Assembly (NCBI RefSeq): GCF_001550135.1
Contig: NZ_LRUE01000005.1
Span: 281,371-345,370 of the forward strand
DNA length: 64,000 nucleotides
Source of the DNA: Pseudoalteromonas shioyasakiensis
GTDB taxonomy: Bacteria; Pseudomonadota; Gammaproteobacteria; Enterobacterales; Alteromonadaceae
Direction: 5' to 3'
The number at the start of each line of letters is the position of its first letter. Position 1 is the stretch's first letter. This document shows, piece by piece, positions 1 through 9,004 of the stretch. A model generated the notes under the pieces. The model saw only the letters and a list, made by a program, of their open reading frames with translations, had not been told where the DNA came from and did no database searches. A program made the position numbers and the translations under genes.

Positions 1-576
1 ATGCATTTAGTTGGTCGTGAAAGTTTACGTAAAAGCGCCGATATGTTGATGCCACTGCGTGAAGAATTACGACGCAACAACCTAATTACGCGTCAAGCGG
101 CTAAAGTGCTTGGTTTAGTGCGTAAAAATGGCGTCGATAACATGTTAAGTGCAGTACAGCCTAACTTTGTCTCAGACGCGCAACGCTTTTCACTTGGCCA
201 GCAACGTCATATCGTGGCCTATATGGCAGGCTTAGTTGACTTTGAGCACGATGAATATCAACTACCAGAACAAGATGATGTGCCCGCCTATCAAAGCCCA
301 CATATTCCTGATTACAACGACGTTAAAACACAATTTAGAAAACGCTTTAAAAAAGCCAGCAAAAAAGCTCAGCCGCTGCTTAGTTTCTTAGATGAAAGCT
401 ACCCAGACTTAGAAGCTGACGAAATGCTGTTCTTGTATCAAAAATTAATTAGCGATGGCGACCTTGAGATTAGCCAAAGCCAAGAGAAAGTAAAAATAAA
501 AATTGCCCAGCAACACTTCTCTCTTTACCCATTTAACTCATCGATTGCTGACGATAATAAAGCAACAGAGCAATAA
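1..576 (+). CDS. mksB: MksB-like condensin subunit, C-terminal part (5' partial)
   Basis: The reading frame is open from the first base, so the ATG at base 1 is probably an internal methionine and the true start lies outside the window. The visible 191 residues are charged and helical, with a basic stretch near residues 113-125 (RKRFKKASKKAQ) and an acidic, polar tail. No catalytic motif is expected: MksB is the kleisin-like subunit that bridges the two SMC-like heads. The identity comes mainly from position, two bases before an mksE-like gene and directly upstream of mksF. Such complexes condense or segregate DNA, and a related form (Wadjet/JetABCD) cleaves plasmids. It could belong to either class. 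Confidence 0.6.
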   Translation: MHLVGRESLRKSADMLMPLREELRRNNLITRQAAKVLGLVRKNGVDNMLSAVQPNFVSDAQRFSLGQQRHIVAYMAGLVDFEHDEYQLPEQDDVPAYQSPHIPDYNDVKTQFRKRFKKASKKAQPLLSFLDESYPDLEADEMLFLYQKLISDGDLEISQSQEKVKIKIAQQHFSLYPFNSSIADDNKATEQ

Positions 577-578
577 CC

Positions 579-1124
579 ATGACAGATATTAATTTAGATG
601 ATTTAACGCATCTGCAAGCTATTAATAAAAAGCTCACATCAGGCTACCACATTAGCGAACAAGACACGCTGATGTGGCAAGAGCTTGACCAACACATTGA
701 TGCTTATCGCGCGTTATTTAACGCCCTTGGCCATGATCTGCAACACGATAGCCGTGGCTATTACTATTTTGGCAGCGATGAAAGCACCCCAAATATGGGT
801 AAAATTTCGCGTGCCATCGCACTGACTATCTACATCTTGATTGAGCATTATGCCAATACTGGTAAAGATCCAATGCGTGCCTTGTTTGACGAAGTAAACG
901 ACCTTGAACTAATGCAAACCTTAGTGCAAATCAACAAGCACCTGTTTGATCAATTAGAAATCTTCTCAGGCTCAGATTTACGTAAAGACGTTTATCTACG
1001 TATGGTACGTTTAGGTCTTGCTCGCGAAGTAGAAAATGGCTTTATGCTGCAAGCACCTATTTATCGTTATATCGATGCATTAATGGAAGTAAACGAAGAA
1101 ACCTACCTAGGAGATGACGAATAA
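579..1124 (+). CDS. mksE: MksE-like condensin accessory subunit
   Basis: This 181-residue soluble acidic protein lies between the mksB-like and mksF genes. The order and the tight packing (2 bases after the previous stop; the TAATG at 1122-1126 joins its stop to the mksF start) fit MksE/JetB, the winged-helix KITE-type subunit that binds the kleisin. Residues 100-160 are predicted helical, with a pattern (SGSDLRKDVYLRMVRLGLAREVENGF) that looks like a C-terminal winged helix reading through a short beta hairpin. It has no signal peptide or membrane segment. It is somewhat short for the family, so the subunit name is inferred from context more than from a motif. Confidence 0.65.
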   Translation: MTDINLDDLTHLQAINKKLTSGYHISEQDTLMWQELDQHIDAYRALFNALGHDLQHDSRGYYYFGSDESTPNMGKISRAIALTIYILIEHYANTGKDPMRALFDEVNDLELMQTLVQINKHLFDQLEIFSGSDLRKDVYLRMVRLGLAREVENGFMLQAPIYRYIDALMEVNEETYLGDDE

Positions 1125-3910
1125 TGCAAAGCCAAAGCCTATATGGACTCAGCAAACTTGCGCTTTTAAATACCGCAGGCTATGCAAAATGCGTGATCCC
1201 ACTGGATAAAAGTAGCTCTATTTGTGCACCGAATAATACCGGTAAAAGCTCGGTAATTAATGCCCTGCAATTTCCATTGATTAATGATTTGCGTTTAACA
1301 GAATGGGATGGCCACGATTTAGATGAAACCCGAAAATTCTACTTTTCGTCAGATCAATCCTATATTTTACTCGAAGCTGACCTACCTAATGGCCCTGTGG
1401 TGATTGGTGTTGCCGGCCTTGGTAAAATTGCTGGTTACGCGCATCAGTTTTTTTGCTACCAAGGTAAGTTGAACCTTGAACACTACACTCAAGGCAAAAC
1501 CATTGTAAAATTCACCAAGCTTTTTAATCACTTAAAAGAGCAAGGTTTCAATCCAATTGAATTAAAAGCGCAAGAGCTAAACGCCCTACTCACTGGCGGC
1601 GCAACCCCATTTGATGGCGATATCAACTTAAAGATGATCCCCCTCAATAACGTGCAAGACTCCGCGATTTACAAAGAAATTTTCCGCCGTATCCTTAACT
1701 TGCATAAGTTAGGTGCCATTGATGTTAAACGCTTTATGTTACGCGTATTTGAGCGCCATATGTCAAACTCTCGGGTCGACTTTTATGAAGTGTGGCGACG
1801 TTCATTCGATAAAGTGAATCGCGCTAAACGTGAATTAAAAGCCCTTGAGTCAATGCAAGAGCCTATCGCAGCTCTTGAATCTATGCTTGAAAACCAAACG
1901 GTTTTAAAAGGCAAACTTGCTGCCTATGCGCCAAAAATTGACCAAGCACTGATTGACTTTGAAACCTATCAACAAGAGCAACTCACTGAGCTCAATATTG
2001 CCCTTGAGGATATCGAACACGAAAAGCATGAGTTCGACCAAAAGCAGCAGCTGTATATTCAGCAATCGCGCGATATTGAACGTAAACAAACTCAAATTGA
2101 ACAATGGTTTTTAGACTATCGAGCGCTTAAATCTGAGTTTGAACTAGTTAATAAAGCCACTTTAAAAGTAAGCCTTACTCAGCTTAAACAAGATTATGAA
2201 TCGCTATCGCATTCATTAAGCAGTGCCCAAGGGCAAAGCTTGCACACGCTTGATTACCGTATTAGCGAAACACAAAAGCAAATTAAGAGCTTAAAACTGC
2301 AGTTAAAGAACCTTGAGTTCAATTTATTCACCCGTATGCGTGAAGATTTATCTTTAAAAGAAGTTGAAGAGATTTCGCGTATTCTAAACCCTGATATCTT
2401 ATCGTTTGCCACCACCAGCAATGGTGATGTTGAGATCACAGACGAAGATGCCTTTGGTGAGTTCTTAGAGCTGTTATCGGCAAATGTTAAAGGCGGTGTA
2501 CTGACTCTTCCTGGCGCGACGATTAAACTTAAAAAGCTAAGCCCAGTGCAAATGCAAACGGGCGAAAATAAAGAGCAATTAACCGCGCAACTCGCTGCCC
2601 TAGAAAACTCACTAAAAGAGTTTAAACAACAACGCGAAGTCGCTGCTAATGTCGCCGAAAAGCAAAAAGAAAAAGATGCTTTATATGATGAGCTAATGGC
2701 TTCAGAAGAAGCATTAAAACGCTTTGAACAATTTGAAGTGATGCAGCAATCTGTCGATGCACAAACACTGCTAAAAGAGCAGTTAAATGCAGAACGCGAG
2801 CAAGTTGACGACTATCTGCAAGACATTCAAAAAAATAGTGGCTCAATCAGCGACCGTCGCTCAATTATCAAGTCGAAAAAAGATTTGCTTGCGCGCCAAG
2901 CTGACCGTTTACGCCAAGTTAAATCTGAACGTATCGATCACACCCTTGATTTTTACTCAGGCAAAGTGACGCCATACATGATTGAGATCAGTATTGATTT
3001 TGATAATTTGAGTGACCTCATTCATCATTTTAACAAAGACTGCCAAGAGCTACGTAACTTTGATATCAACGTACGTAACACCTACATGCATATTTACAAT
3101 GCGGGTATTACTAAATTTGATAACGAAAACGATGAGTTTACTAAATACGAAAAGCTTATAAGCGCGTTTCATAACATAGAAAACGAGCGCGATGCGGTTG
3201 AACGTCAAGGCCGCGTTGCGTTAACCGAAGTAGCCGCTACTATTAAAGGCTTGCGCGAAGACTTAGACCGCCTGCGCCGCGAAATGAACAGCTTTAATAA
3301 AGGGATTAGTCAGCACCGTATCTCTAACCTTCAAGCATTCAAAATTAATGTTATTCCGCGCAAGATGCTGGTTGATAGCATTGATACTATTATCAGTACC
3401 TCAAATCAGTTTGAGCAAGGCGATACCCTAGACCTATTAAGCCAAGAGCCATATAGCGAATCTGCGGTAAACGAAGCGAAAGATCATTTAATTAAGCTTG
3501 CCTCAGAAAAAGCCGGTTTAACTCTGACCGATTTATTTGATATTCGTTTTGAAGTAGTAAACCGTGCTGGCGAAACTGAGCACTTCGAAAAAATTGATTC
3601 AGCCGGCTCTAACGGTACACGTATCACCATTAAGCTACTTTGTGGCATGCTGTTTATTCGTTACTTATTAAGCGACCAAGAACAAAACTTGTATCGTATT
3701 CCGATTTATATCGATGAAGCAGCTGATATCGATCCACAAAACCAAAAAGCAATTATCGAAACCGCTCTTAGCTTTGGCTTTGTGCCGATTTTTGCCTCAG
3801 TTAAACCACAAGTTAGCTGTGATTACATCATCCCTATTCGTACTGTTAAAGATGGTGCTCAAAACTGGGTGGATGAAAAAGACTGGATAGAAGTGGAACA
3901 CACCGTTTAA
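1124..3910 (+). CDS. mksF: MksF, SMC-like ATPase of an MksBEF condensin
   Basis: This 928-residue ATPase has head domains at both ends and long coiled coils between them. The Walker A loop is at about residues 35-43 (APNNTGKSS). An ABC-type signature is at 826-832 (SAGSNGT) and Walker B at about 861-866 (IYIDEA). Residues 230-350 and 480-740 are heptad-rich coiled coil around a probable hinge near 400-480. This is the layout of MksF/JetC, which loads onto DNA and uses ATP to drive loop extrusion or chromosome compaction. Its start overlaps the mksE stop, so translation is probably coupled. The next gene is an unrelated lipoprotein; no JetD/MksG-type nuclease follows, which favours a housekeeping condensin over a plasmid-defence Wadjet. 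JetD could still lie upstream, outside the window. Confidence 0.78.
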   Translation: MQSQSLYGLSKLALLNTAGYAKCVIPLDKSSSICAPNNTGKSSVINALQFPLINDLRLTEWDGHDLDETRKFYFSSDQSYILLEADLPNGPVVIGVAGLGKIAGYAHQFFCYQGKLNLEHYTQGKTIVKFTKLFNHLKEQGFNPIELKAQELNALLTGGATPFDGDINLKMIPLNNVQDSAIYKEIFRRILNLHKLGAIDVKRFMLRVFERHMSNSRVDFYEVWRRSFDKVNRAKRELKALESMQEPIAALESMLENQTVLKGKLAAYAPKIDQALIDFETYQQEQLTELNIALEDIEHEKHEFDQKQQLYIQQSRDIERKQTQIEQWFLDYRALKSEFELVNKATLKVSLTQLKQDYESLSHSLSSAQGQSLHTLDYRISETQKQIKSLKLQLKNLEFNLFTRMREDLSLKEVEEISRILNPDILSFATTSNGDVEITDEDAFGEFLELLSANVKGGVLTLPGATIKLKKLSPVQMQTGENKEQLTAQLAALENSLKEFKQQREVAANVAEKQKEKDALYDELMASEEALKRFEQFEVMQQSVDAQTLLKEQLNAEREQVDDYLQDIQKNSGSISDRRSIIKSKKDLLARQADRLRQVKSERIDHTLDFYSGKVTPYMIEISIDFDNLSDLIHHFNKDCQELRNFDINVRNTYMHIYNAGITKFDNENDEFTKYEKLISAFHNIENERDAVERQGRVALTEVAATIKGLREDLDRLRREMNSFNKGISQHRISNLQAFKINVIPRKMLVDSIDTIISTSNQFEQGDTLDLLSQEPYSESAVNEAKDHLIKLASEKAGLTLTDLFDIRFEVVNRAGETEHFEKIDSAGSNGTRITIKLLCGMLFIRYLLSDQEQNLYRIPIYIDEAADIDPQNQKAIIETALSFGFVPIFASVKPQVSCDYIIPIRTVKDGAQNWVDEKDWIEVEHTV

Positions 3911-4073
3911 TTATAAAAATTAATCATTGATTCAGTCAAGGATGACTATGTTTACAAACTATTACAGTACTTTTTTGTAAATGTGCCATAGTTTTTAAAT
4001 AATCATTCAGTTGAGTATTATTTGTGTTATGTTATCAATCAAGTAGTGGAAATTTTGCCAAGGAGCAAACAAT

Positions 4074-4628
4074 ATGAAGAACTTATTAATCGCGACGGCT
4101 GTATTATTTTTAGCAGCTTGTGCTAAAACGCCTGATTGGGATTACGACAAATCAGCAGATTTTAGTAATTATAAAACCTTCTCTTGGGTACCTAATGCCA
4201 GCTTGACTAAAAACGTAGCGAACTACCAAATTAGCCCTTTAATGGAAAAACGTGTTCGTGACGCTGTAAATGCTGAACTTGAAAAAAGCGGTATGAAGCT
4301 AGTTGATTTAGCGCAAGCAGATGTACTAATTAACTATCACGCCTCTGTCGATACTAAAATTGATGTAGATACCTTTAACGTGGGTTACGGCGCACGCTGG
4401 AATTACTGGGGTATGGGTTACAACACGCAAACAACTGCTCGCGAATACGAAGTGGGTACGTTAATTCTAGACGTGGTAGACCGTGCTTCTAACCAATTAG
4501 TTTGGCGTGGTGCGAAAGAAGGTCGTTTACAAAAGAACCAATCACCTGAAAAGCGCACTGAAGTTATCAAAGAAACTGTTGCTAACATTCTAAGTAACTT
4601 CCCACCGCAATCAATTAATCAAAACTAA
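4074..4628 (+). CDS. DUF4136 family outer-membrane lipoprotein
   Basis: This 184-residue protein has a lipoprotein signal peptide ending in a lipobox (FLAAC, Cys16), so it should be lipidated and sorted to the envelope. The mature part begins with a pattern typical of DUF4136 proteins (DYDKSADFSNYKTFSWVPN), and it contains the family's beta-rich segment with LILDVVDRASNQLVWRGAKEG near residues 138-160. The function of DUF4136 is unknown. A strong Shine-Dalgarno (AAGGAG, 4060-4065) precedes the ATG. It stands alone between mksF and a TonB-dependent receptor and ends at its own terminator. Confidence 0.85.
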   Translation: MKNLLIATAVLFLAACAKTPDWDYDKSADFSNYKTFSWVPNASLTKNVANYQISPLMEKRVRDAVNAELEKSGMKLVDLAQADVLINYHASVDTKIDVDTFNVGYGARWNYWGMGYNTQTTAREYEVGTLILDVVDRASNQLVWRGAKEGRLQKNQSPEKRTEVIKETVANILSNFPPQSINQN

Positions 4629-4648
4629 ACACTGTTTTAGTTAAAAGA

Positions 4649-4671
4649 CCGCGCAATTAGCGCGGTTTTTT
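4649..4671 (+). terminator. Intrinsic terminator after DUF4136 gene
   Basis: Perfect 6-bp GC stem CCGCGC/GCGCGG with an AATTA loop, followed by six T. It lies 20 bases after the lipoprotein stop codon. Confidence 0.85.
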
Positions 4672-4790
4672 ATTGCCTGCTGAAATCTGGTTGGAGTGGT
4701 ATAACTCAGTGATTCAGATACAATACCCACAATTTTCAGTGCGCCTAACTAGCCACTACCCCAGATTAAACAAAATCAAGAGAGTTTTAG

Positions 4791-6629
4791 ATGGTACGCG
4801 CAGTACAGCTTACACTTCCCGCATTATTCGTCACTTGCTCAGTACTAGCAGAAGACACCAACAATATTGAACAAATCACCGTTGAAGTTTCAGCAACCGC
4901 AAATAAAGAACCTGTAGGTACTTTTGATGCGCCGGTATCAAATTTAGAATATGACCCGCGTGTCGATTTGCAATCGCGTAATATGGCTGAAGCACAAGCT
5001 GATGTCACCATTCGCGGTGGTATCTTTGAAAATACAGGCTTTCGTGTCGGCAGCAGTACATTATTTGACCCTCAATCTGGTCACTACTTTGCTGAAATTC
5101 CAATTGCACCACAAATGCTAACAGGACCTTCAGTACTTACAGGTGCTGATAATGCCCTTTATGGAATGAATAGCTCGGTTGGTACGGTTTCATTTGGCTG
5201 GCGCCCTATCACGAGTACCGGTAGTGTTTCACTTGGCACAGGTACGAATGGCTTTAATTTACAAAGTATTCATGCTGCTCATAGCCAAAAGCTTGATAGC
5301 AAACCTGATTGGCGATTAGGTTTTGAGGGTGAATACTCGCACTCAAAAAGTGATGGCTCAATTGATAATGGCGACCACGACTTTGAACGTGCCTCAGCGC
5401 GTATTCAACTTGCAAGCTCTAGCTCACAAACTGATTTAATGTTCGGACGCCAAGAGAAGTTTTTTGGTTGGCCAAACCTTTATACGCCATTTAACTTTAA
5501 CGAAACAGAAGATCTTGAAACCAAGCTTTTCATGCTCAATCATAAGCAAATGTATGGTGAGAGCAATAGCCTTGAAGTGACTGGTTATTATCGTAAACAT
5601 AACGACCATTACGTTTTGTCTCGTGAAAACCCAGCTATTTTTGAAGCGTTTCACGAAACCACGGTTAAGTCATTAGCATTATCTGGACGTCACCGTTTAA
5701 ATGACCGCTATGCAATTAATTATGCTGGGCAATTTATTGCTGATGAAATTGAATCAACATCTCTTGAAAACAATTTTACATCACGTAATTACACTAAGCT
5801 AAGTATCTTGCCTGAGTACAAATCAGCCCTTACAGCAAACAAAGAGCTTACTTTACGTGTTGGCGCTGCATTTGATGATACGAACCGTGATAGCTCAGAT
5901 ACCTCATTTATTGCCGATGCCAGCCTTAAAGTAGCTAATCAAAATGGCAGTGAACATACTTGGTATGCGTCATACGCCGAAGCAACACAAGTTCCCGGTT
6001 ATACCGCCATCGGCGGCAGTGAAACGGGCGGATTATTCAGAAGTAACTACAGCCTTGAGCGCGAAACCACCGATAACCTTGAATTAGGTTTACTGATTGA
6101 ACAGTCTTCATGGCGTTTAGATTCAGCTATTTTCTACCGTAAAGATAAAAACCTTACGGATTGGACATATCGCTTTGATGCAACCTCAGCACGTTTTGCA
6201 AACCCGGTTGATATAGACACCTTAGGCGTTGAGTTTTTAGCGAATAAATCGTTTGAAAGCACTGAGTTAATTGCCAGCTACACCTTTTTAGAAAAGTCAG
6301 AAGACTATGGCACGGCAGATATTGATGCGAGCTTTTATGCGCTTAACTACCCTGATCATCGTGTAACACTGGGTGCAGTATGGCAACCAATGGATGTACT
6401 TGAGCTGCGTATCGATAACGAATGGCGTAAGCAACACAGTAACCGCCTACGTAGCTCTGATGATGAAGCCTTCTTCACGCAGTTAACGCTACAATTCACC
6501 CCAGCTCAGCTTGATAATGTGTTTTTTACCTTTGCAGCTGACAACATTTGGGATGAATCTTTCGAAGAAGTACCGGGTACCCCAGGCCGCGGCGAACAAT
6601 ATACTCTTAGCGCTACCTATACGTGGTAA
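4791..6629 (+). CDS. TonB-dependent outer-membrane receptor
   Basis: This 612-residue protein starts with a signal peptide (about residues 1-20, ending VLAED). A TonB-box-like segment follows (ITVEVSA, about 29-35), then a plug domain with VTIRGGIFENTGFRVG near 70-85. The rest alternates in beta-barrel fashion and ends in aromatic strands (YTLSATYTW), as expected for barrel insertion. It should import a ligand across the outer membrane using energy from TonB-ExbB-ExbD. The ligand cannot be read from sequence: no Fur box, riboswitch or uptake partner lies beside it. At 612 residues it matches BtuB-size receptors more than large siderophore receptors. Confidence 0.8.
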   Translation: MVRAVQLTLPALFVTCSVLAEDTNNIEQITVEVSATANKEPVGTFDAPVSNLEYDPRVDLQSRNMAEAQADVTIRGGIFENTGFRVGSSTLFDPQSGHYFAEIPIAPQMLTGPSVLTGADNALYGMNSSVGTVSFGWRPITSTGSVSLGTGTNGFNLQSIHAAHSQKLDSKPDWRLGFEGEYSHSKSDGSIDNGDHDFERASARIQLASSSSQTDLMFGRQEKFFGWPNLYTPFNFNETEDLETKLFMLNHKQMYGESNSLEVTGYYRKHNDHYVLSRENPAIFEAFHETTVKSLALSGRHRLNDRYAINYAGQFIADEIESTSLENNFTSRNYTKLSILPEYKSALTANKELTLRVGAAFDDTNRDSSDTSFIADASLKVANQNGSEHTWYASYAEATQVPGYTAIGGSETGGLFRSNYSLERETTDNLELGLLIEQSSWRLDSAIFYRKDKNLTDWTYRFDATSARFANPVDIDTLGVEFLANKSFESTELIASYTFLEKSEDYGTADIDASFYALNYPDHRVTLGAVWQPMDVLELRIDNEWRKQHSNRLRSSDDEAFFTQLTLQFTPAQLDNVFFTFAADNIWDESFEEVPGTPGRGEQYTLSATYTW

Positions 6630-6640
6630 GCAAAAGCAAT

Positions 6641-6669
6641 AATGCCAGTCAATTGACTGGCATTTTTTC
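6641..6669 (+). terminator. Intrinsic terminator after TonB receptor (bidirectional)
   Basis: Perfect palindrome with arms AATGCCAGTCAA and TTGACTGGCATT followed by a T run. It can also serve the converging ankyrin gene. Its arms nearly repeat those of the hairpin at the right end of the IS at 62574-62602. Confidence 0.85.
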
Positions 6670-6684
6670 GTTGAGAACGATTAA

Positions 6685-7287
6685 TTATTTCATAATAATC
6701 TGTTTCACTTCATTTAGTTGCGAGCACTCAGATTGATGACATTCTCGAGTGGAGTTATCTTCTAAGATCTTTAAAGCATCATAGCCAAAATTATTTTTGA
6801 GTGACGTGTCAGCGCCTTTTTCAATTAGTAATTTCATCGCAGTGTAGTTACTCAATATCGCAGCATATATTATTGGTGTTGAGCCTATACCATCCTTAAC
6901 ATCTAGTTTTGGAGAAAACCTAAGTAAAGTTCTTAGGTGCTCTATTCTATCTGGCCCTAATACTTCAAATATTAAATTTCGTTTTGCAGACACTCTGTAA
7001 CTATTGGGATTTCCACCCATTTGAAGTAGCTCACTTAAAAAGTCAGAGTCGAGATTAATTGCGGCTAGGCTAAGCACATTACTTGATTGATTAATTTGAT
7101 AATTTGGATCAGCGCCAGCAGCTAACGCTTTTAAAAACTGATCTTTATTACCTGCTTTCAAAGCAGCAACGAGTTGTTGATTAGTATGCAATTGCGTTTC
7201 TGAGCTGTGATCAAGTTTGACTTTCAGTGGTATTGCATAAGTAAATGAGCTTGCTAACATCAGATAGATGATTACATGTATTTTCAT
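6685..7287 (-). CDS. Secreted ankyrin-repeat protein
   Basis: The start chosen is the ATG at 7287, giving 200 residues with a clean signal peptide (MKIHVIIYLMLASSFTYA). The frame is open up to 7377, but that extension is basic and hydrophobic and spoils the signal peptide. No strong ribosome binding site decides the matter. Ankyrin-like units are visible, for example LLQMGGNPNSYR, TPIIYAAILSNYTAMKLLIEKGADTS and AALKAGNKDQFLKALAAGADPNY. They suggest a periplasmic protein-binding scaffold. The C-terminus carries two cysteines (CHQSEC) that may form a disulfide. The target is unknown. It converges on the TonB receptor gene and shares its terminator. Confidence 0.75.
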   Translation of the reverse strand: MKIHVIIYLMLASSFTYAIPLKVKLDHSSETQLHTNQQLVAALKAGNKDQFLKALAAGADPNYQINQSSNVLSLAAINLDSDFLSELLQMGGNPNSYRVSAKRNLIFEVLGPDRIEHLRTLLRFSPKLDVKDGIGSTPIIYAAILSNYTAMKLLIEKGADTSLKNNFGYDALKILEDNSTRECHQSECSQLNEVKQIIMK

Positions 7288-7421
7288 AGTTAATTTCGCA
7301 AGTAATATTCTAAAACAGACAAGTCGTTCTTTATCATTTTTAAATAACATGAAGAAAACTTTAGCCATAAACCACAACTGATCCCAGCAACCGTTAAAAA
7401 GTGTTAAAGGTTTAATCTTTT

Positions 7422-7682
7422 TTAAGTCATCTGCTCAAGTTCGGTAATTAAATACAGTGCTTGTTCGTTAGTGGTGCCACATACATCAACGGTAGCAGAA
7501 AAGTCACTACACACCTTAGGCCTTGATTCATCACCAAATAATTTACATAGGTTATTATCATCAAGTTGAATACAGCGCTCTCCCGCTGCTTTGCCGTTGG
7601 GCATTCCTGGGATCGGTGAGCTAATACTGGGTGCAATACAACAGGCGCCACAGCCTAATCTACATGCCATTTTATCTGTCAT
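7422..7682 (-). CDS. YkgJ-family cysteine-cluster protein
   Basis: This 86-residue protein carries the YkgJ/DUF pattern of spaced cysteines: CRLGCGACC near residues 7-15, one in GERCIQL, one in NNLCKLFG, one in KVCSDFSA and one in VDVCG. This set may hold a zinc ion or an iron-sulfur cluster. The family has no settled function. It is divergent from the RND efflux operon, with a shared intergenic region of about 145 bases. Confidence 0.82.
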   Translation of the reverse strand: MTDKMACRLGCGACCIAPSISSPIPGMPNGKAAGERCIQLDDNNLCKLFGDESRPKVCSDFSATVDVCGTTNEQALYLITELEQMT

Positions 7683-7828
7683 TGAGTACCTCTTATAGAA
7701 CCTTTGTAGCGCCTTTGTAATATGTGTAATGGTTTGTTACATCTTCAAACGCCTTGTAAACACTTTATTGCGTATGCTTAGCCTATCAAATTTATTTTTA
7801 ATTACCGTCAACCGTGAGGGACTATCCC

Positions 7829-9001
7829 GTGGCTAGTAAAAAACAAATCATTCTCCCTATCGCCGTATTAGTCGGCGGACTTGGAATGGCATTCGCATTT
7901 GCCTCTATGAAGCAACCGCCAGTCGAAAAACCAGAACAAGATCTGCGCCCGCTTGTATCAATCAAACCGTTAAGTTTTGACGCTATTACCCTTGATGTAA
8001 AATCATACGGTATTGTTAAACCTAAAAACCAAACTGAACTTGTTGCGCAAGTGAGTGGTCAGGTTGTGTCGTTATCAGATCAATTTGTACAAGGTGGATT
8101 TGTTAAGCAAGGCGACATTCTAGCACGTATTGACCCAAATGATTACGAAGCGGCACTCATTGAAGCTGAAGCCGGTTTGGCACAAGCAAGCTCTGCACTC
8201 GAGATTGAACGTGCACAGGTGTCAGTTGCGCAAGCTGAGTGGGACCGCATCAAAGGTGACTCAAACCAAGTTATTCCATCTGAGCTTTATTTACGTAAAC
8301 CACAACTTGCTGAAAAACTTGCAAGTTACCGTGCAGCGCAAGCGAGTGTAAAACGAGCTAAACGTAATCTTGAACGTACATATATTAAAGCACCATACGA
8401 TGCGATTATTGACGAGCGTCTAATTAGTTTAGGCAGTGTAGTAAACCCTGGTAACAGCTTTGGTAGCCTGAGCTCAACGTCATTGGCTGAAATTCGTTTA
8501 CCTGTTGCTGATAAAGATCTGCAATACCTAAATAACCAAGGAATTGGCGCCAGCGTATCAATTAACGCTGAATTTGCAGGTAAACAAACAACCTGGCAAG
8601 CAACTATCGTACGTAGCGAAGGAGTTGTGGACCAACGTAGCCGCATGAATTACTTAGTAGCACAAGTAGCAACGCCTTATGAGCAAAAGCAGCCATTACG
8701 TTTTGGCTCATACATTAATGCCACTATCGAAGGCCGTGCATTAGACAACGCAATTGTTGTTCCGCATCACTTAGTTAAAGACAATAAAGTAGCCGTTTTA
8801 CAAGATGGCGAAACCCTTACTTTTAAAACACTTAACATAGTGCGCGAACAAAATGGCATGGTAATCGCCGATAATGGCCTTGCTAATGGTGAACAACTTA
8901 TTACCTCTGCTCTTGAATACCCAACTGAAGGCATGGCAGTCAAGCTAGATAATGCAAAACTAAGTGTGCCAACAACGCAGTTAGCGTTAAAAGAGGAATA
9001 A
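7829..9001 (+). CDS. RND efflux periplasmic adaptor (membrane fusion protein)
   Basis: The 390-residue form starting at GTG 7829 is preferred because GAGGGA (7816-7821) lies 7 bases upstream. An in-frame GTG at 7814 overlaps that site and would add five residues. An N-terminal membrane anchor (IILPIAVLVGGLGMAFAFA) is followed by a lipoyl-like half (VSGQVVSLSDQFVQGGFVKQGDILARID), a helical hairpin (about 100-165), the second lipoyl half and beta-barrel domains. This is the AcrA/HlyD architecture. It links the inner-membrane pump encoded 3 bases downstream to a TolC-type outer-membrane channel, which is not encoded here. The substrate is unknown. Confidence 0.9.
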   Translation: MASKKQIILPIAVLVGGLGMAFAFASMKQPPVEKPEQDLRPLVSIKPLSFDAITLDVKSYGIVKPKNQTELVAQVSGQVVSLSDQFVQGGFVKQGDILARIDPNDYEAALIEAEAGLAQASSALEIERAQVSVAQAEWDRIKGDSNQVIPSELYLRKPQLAEKLASYRAAQASVKRAKRNLERTYIKAPYDAIIDERLISLGSVVNPGNSFGSLSSTSLAEIRLPVADKDLQYLNNQGIGASVSINAEFAGKQTTWQATIVRSEGVVDQRSRMNYLVAQVATPYEQKQPLRFGSYINATIEGRALDNAIVVPHHLVKDNKVAVLQDGETLTFKTLNIVREQNGMVIADNGLANGEQLITSALEYPTEGMAVKLDNAKLSVPTTQLALKEE

Positions 9002-9004
9002 GCC

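Noticed and set aside
4629..4790. Cobalamin riboswitch or Fur box before the TonB receptor
   Set aside because: No B12-box pattern and no GATAAT-type repeats could be seen.
4673..4870. 65-residue open frame overlapping the TonB receptor start
   Set aside because: It starts in the terminator tail and overlaps the signal peptide of the receptor gene.
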